Shown: one piece after another, positions 59,703 to 64,000 of the stretch
Layout of the letters: each line of letters begins with the position of its first letter
How positions within the stretch are numbered: position 1 is the stretch's first letter
Source: Enoplolaimus lenunculus
Lineage: Eukaryota; Nematoda; Enoplea; Enoplida; Thoracostomopsidae
Assembly (NCBI GenBank): GCA_030248215.1
Contig: JASANG010001562.1
Span: 62,001 to 126,000, forward strand
Direction: 5' to 3'
DNA: 64,000 nucleotides
Position numbers and translations under genes: made by a program
Notes under the pieces: model-generated
Seen by the model: the letters and a program-made list of their open reading frames with translations, nothing else
Databases searched by the model: none
Told to the model about the DNA's origin: nothing

Positions 59703-60144
59703 TCCTTGGTTAATAGTTAAACTACCATACAGTCTTTATTTTTGTGAAATCAATAAACTAATAATTTTTAAGTTTAATTTTTATGTAAATGCTTAGAAAC
59801 CTTTTAATAATGTTGAAAACTATGCTTAAAGTAAAGTTATTGATATAAACATCTCAAAATTGGTGAAATCGCGTCGCCTTAGAGTGCTTCTAAAACACTT
59901 TTTTTAAAAAACTACTTTTACAGAGCGGTGATCGCAAACAAAAAAACGCAAAACGAGCTTAATTGCGGAAGTAGGACTGTTTAGCAACTTTTAACTAAAT
60001 TACATTCAACAGGAGCACAACATCCATTTGCATATTTGCAGTGTTCTAAATCACTGATGCATATCAAAAAACTAACAAAACAAACAGTTAAACGTTTGCA
60101 AAAGTGTAAGTCTCACGTGCGGTAGAAGGTACGGGTTTTGGAGC

Positions 60145-60313
60145 GGGCCCGTAGCCAAGGGGGATAAGGGGGCACAGCCCCCTGCCCTTGAAAGACTTTT
60201 GCCTCTCCCCCGCTACTAGAACATTTTCAACCGTGCTTGTAAGGCAACAAAACCCTTGTATGCCCCTCCTGAAAAATATTTAGCTCCCTATTAAAGTGAC
60301 CTGGCTACTGGCA
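60145..60313. mobile_element. GGCCCGTAGCC-family MITE
   Basis: gggcccgtagccaaggggga to ctggctactggca, inverse inner order. Confidence 0.7.
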
Positions 60314-61182
60314 TGGTCTGGTGATGTAGACCCCTCCCAGTTCACCACCAAAAATTATTTTGTCGATCCTAATATTCACATTTCCATAATGAACTCAAAA
60401 TGCTCCATATGCTGCGCACCAGATTTTACCTATTTGAAATCCTAGGTACCTCCTTTGAAAGTGTCAACCTTTAGCGTCAAGGGTCATTGCGATGATCTGG
60501 CCGGATAAGAGAATGAAACGCAGACTCAAAACACCTTCAAGCAAAGAATTTATAAAAATACTCTACCCAAAATGGTAATGCGGAAGTCTATGCGAGAGCG
60601 TACATGTAGAAGATGGGTGTCAAATGCGGGTATTTACACAACTGGTGCACGGTTACCTTTGTTACATGTATGTAATATCCATCCATCCTCTAATTATCAG
60701 AGTGCAACAGGAAGCGACCAAAACTGGAGCCAGAGCCTTAGGTCGAAAAAATTTACCAGAGCCAATGGTTAAAAATCGAGTGGCTAAAGTCATGTAAATT
60801 CACTTTCGTTTTACCATTCACCTACATAAATTGTTGTCAAAAGATTGTTTTGGTTGTCTTACTTAGAGATATGTATAATATAGACTTTAAAACATTATCC
60901 AAAATTTACAAACAAAATCATTGTTACGAAATATATAATTTTACAGTAATGTGAAAAAATTTTTCACCGAAATTGCGCCGGAACTTCCGATCATAGTTCT
61001 GCCGGAGCCAGAGTTATTATTTAGCTGGAGCCGGAATCGAAGGCAGACTTATGATTGTACGCTGCTAATTATTGATTATTCCCTTACATTTGTTTTTGCA
61101 TAAAACTTTTACATTAATAGATGTCAATCGTTTATATTAATAAGTGTAAATTATATGACCCCGAACATACAAAACTGCAGTT

Positions 61183-61313
61183 CCATGTTACTTTAAGGGG
61201 CGTCCAGGTTTTTGGTGAACCTATAAAAGAGTGGGTTTAGATTCTAGATTACATTTTTTGCTTAGGCTTAGCAGTACGCTTAATCTACTGTTACGCCCTT
61301 TAAAGTAACATTG
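61183..61313. mobile_element. TIR element, ATGTTACTTTAA ends, TTAGGC-like core
   Basis: ccatgttactttaaggggcg at the left and the inverse cgccctttaaagtaacattgg at the right; cttaggcttagcagtacgct in the core. Confidence 0.75.
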
Positions 61314-61881
61314 GCCAAACTACAAAAGGGGTTGACTATTCAAGAACTTCTACAATACGCGCTATAACGTATTGAATGCAGCACCTTGCAACAAAATCAA
61401 TCCACCACTTGAAAATAGTAAAATTTCCTCCCGTGACGCTGTAAGCATAGCAAGCAAACTTAGTCAACCGATACGGTAAAACGCAATAAAAAAGTAAACT
61501 CTGCAAAAATTGCGAAATGTTGCGTTCAAAATGGAAAATGAGCGCAGTGGACATGTAGTCGAGTCAGGGTCGGTCTGAACAGCGCTGAGAGCGAGGCAGG
61601 CTGTCCGATAGCTTTTTCCTCCAACAGTTCATAGTTGCTGGGTTGGAAGAACAAATTTGTTCCAAAGTTTTTAAGTAGTACGTTGAACTATCTATTCATG
61701 CGGGCATCCTCGTATTATTAGCCAAATCGCAAGATGTCTTCTATAAAAATGTACTGTCATATATTCTCAAAATTCCAAATTTAAAGATATTTCCCCTACA
61801 AGCAAAAATTGAACATTGCAATGATCAAACTTTTCTTCCTTTCAACTGCCAATCTTTATTAAAGTAACAATGTCAACTAAT

Positions 61882-62249
61882 CAGGGTGTTACTGGATATC
61901 CGTTTTCGTTTTTGTTTCCGGAAAGAATCAGTGTCCGTTTCCGTTATGGGAATAACGGAAATTCTGTTATTTGTACGCTCAAATTAGCTATAAATCATGT
62001 ATATGTATATGTATCGCATTATTTCATTACAGACAGGCTGCAATGCAATTGTTCGAAATGAAATAAGAATTACAACATTGATTTAAAATCTAAAAAATAT
62101 CAATGCATTCTCTATTTTTTAAATTTCAGAAGGCCTGGTGATTATTTACAGGCCTCATTTGTGCTGGCAGAAAAATAACGCATCGGTAAAACTTTTATAC
62201 TTCACTATCCCTTTTCAATTGCGCTTTCTTACTATCAGTTTACATCCCA
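61882..62249. mobile_element. hAT-like CAGGGTG-family MITE, diverged
   Basis: cagggtgttactggatatcc at the left and atcagtttacatccc at the right; co-linear with 34336-34697. Confidence 0.6.
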
Positions 62250-63929
62250 CAATTAATAATATCACTTATGGTAAAAGGCAAGTGTTCACTGACCACCATA
62301 AGCGCCACATGAATATTGTCAAAGTGTGCCAGGGCGTTGTCAGGATTTGATTTCGGAAGAGTATGGTGCTATTTCAAAGGAAAGTTTTTAGACTTAGAAT
62401 CTAGCAGGGCATGAAGAAACCTGAAAAAGTAGAGCTTTTTTCATCTCCTGAAATTTCGAAAAACGTTTACATCATCGTATTCCTTCCTTTGTATACGACT
62501 TTGAGTGTGCGCAGGTTGAGATTTTGAGCAAAACGAATAATAGGTGACAGTTTGACCACAAAGTACTACAACGAAAGATTGCTTAGAAAACTTAAGATGG
62601 TGCAGTTGCACTCCGTTCGTCATATTTTTCCCGTGCCCACAATGTCTACTCACAACTGCCAATGGCTTAAAACGATACTAGAATCAAACAGTACACTGAT
62701 GTGCTGAATAAAGTAAACATTACATTTCAAGCATAATTTGTATGGTGGCACTATATGCTTCTATCGATTAGGCAAAACGATCTCTCGTGACCAAATGTTT
62801 ATGTAGCTTGGTTCCTGCTTTGTCGTTTATATTCTTCTGGCTCAAAAAATATTACCTGCTATCACATTTCGTACCACCAATAGTCTGCGAAAAACAACCA
62901 TTGACCAACGATTATAGTCTCTGCACTGTAAACAGTCAAATGTTCTGCGAAATTTTCAATTTCTCATTTTTGTCTGGTACCGATATATAGGAGCCGTGGT
63001 AACAATTTTTTACAAGTGTCAAGCAGGGGCGCTGCGATCTAAGAAATGACCATCAAAGTTTTAGTTTTGCGCTCAACAGGTAAAGAATTCATTATATATA
63101 TTCTCATTTTAGCTAAACAAAGGAAGCTCAAAAGAGACAATGTAGCTTTAGAACCTCGCGAGAAAAACTATCGAGGACCCTGCGTAATCATTAAGAGTTA
63201 TATTTTTCAACATGAAACATCAGTTTTGGTGGGCTTTTAGAAGTATTACAGGCATCTTTTGTTTCTGTAAGCATGCCGACTGACACAACAAACACCTCAG
63301 TTTCCACGTACTTGCCGAGATAATAAATTTCAATACCAGACACCTTATTTTATGCCAATGTCAGTTCAAACATGAATTGTCATTGGACAGGATTTATTTC
63401 TTACATCTCGCTTCATTAACCTGTATTTTACCGAAACCCAGAATTGAACTCCAACCAATCGGTTCTACTCGCGATGTCACCACCACTGCGCTACATTGAA
63501 TTCAATGTGACGCAAAATTTGACACAAAATTTGATTACCAAAATGTAACATTTTGACTGTTATACCCATTAGAAAACGAAACAATTTTCCAGCTGTAGAT
63601 TTAGGTTCCGAATTTTTCCAATTTTTCGCCCCTCATACCCAAGAGACAACTGTAACATTTCAAAATAGAGAATTTTATTAACAGACTTTTAATTTGTGTT
63701 AATACTAAACTAAGTCAGTTCTCTTCGCTCACTAAATGTGCACCAGAGGGCAGTCATGATATTTTCTTCTTCAAAGGCACACTTGAGGGCTACTCACGCA
63801 CTTGGCTTGACACTGTAAACTCCGTGGGCAACTGTGTCAGTTTCAAATTCAGTCGGTGACTGTATCGAGCGTACATTTTAGGGTTATTGCGCATTGAGGA
63901 CAGCGAACACAACACCTATGGACGTACTG

Positions 63930-64000
63930 GCCAATGTTACTTTAAGTGGAGTAACAGTAGATTAAGCGTATTCTAAGTCTAAGCGTTGCAATAATGTGTT
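63930..64000. mobile_element. TIR element cut by window end
   Basis: ccaatgttactttaagtgga and gtagattaagcgtattctaa match the right part of 61183-61313 in reverse. Confidence 0.6.

Larger units (their letters stand above)
51973..64000. other. Upstream of tensin: 12 kb of repeats, no clear gene
   Basis: Besides the elements listed separately I see only AT-rich sequence, isolated taagctta blocks (58447-58540), a ctcgcttcgctcgcgag palindrome near 54640, and one possible terminal exon (54721-54862). No promoter motif can be defended. Confidence 0.5.

Noticed and set aside
1-64000. CRISPR arrays, bacterial operons, LTR or other virus-derived elements, LINE reverse transcriptases
   Set aside because: No spaced direct-repeat array, no compact gene clusters and no polymerase or capsid motif was recognised in the open frames.

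Overview
The window is AT-rich animal nuclear DNA with spliced genes, introns from under 0.4 kb to over 15 kb, and many small non-autonomous DNA transposons. No prokaryotic feature, rRNA or complete tRNA gene was found. The taxon cannot be fixed from the sequence. A divergent invertebrate is the safest reading.

One gene dominates. It is a tensin with the C1-PTP-C2-SH2 order of vertebrate tensin-2 (C1-TEN), read on the minus strand. I placed 20 coding exons from 51972 down to 370, using splice sites, reading phase and recalled tensin family motifs. In gene order: an N-terminal exon with a Gly-2/paired-Cys start (51972-51823); three small exons forming a C1 zinc finger (50873-50747, 50363-50326, 43840-43793); exons for the PTEN-like phosphatase fold (28225-22175); C2-domain exons (22354-17432); large disordered exons (17067-5932); and exons entering the SH2 domain (3331-370). 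The end of SH2 and any PTB domain lie beyond position 1. About 1,980 codons are visible. All junctions agree in phase except 8333 to 7317, and the donor of exon 10 is ambiguous. The phosphatase P-loop has lost its catalytic Cys (Ser) and has a shifted Arg, so the domain should be inactive.

Two splice junctions of this gene sit inside tandem arrays: three copies of an acceptor at 24452-24668 and three copies of a donor region at 22069-22195.

Introns and the 12 kb upstream of the first exon are filled with MITE-like families: a GGCCCGTAGCC family (about 15 copies, one with a 10-bp target repeat), hAT-like CAGGGTG and CAGTGGCGG families with 8-bp target repeats, a TTAA-flanked family carrying a tRNA-like segment, a GC-rich TATACTT family, a family with internal ~165-bp repeats, three TIR families sharing a TTAGGC-like core, and one near-perfect foldback. 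Several minisatellites are present. Three further open segments may be exons of other genes, with low confidence. No LTR or virus-derived element was recognised.
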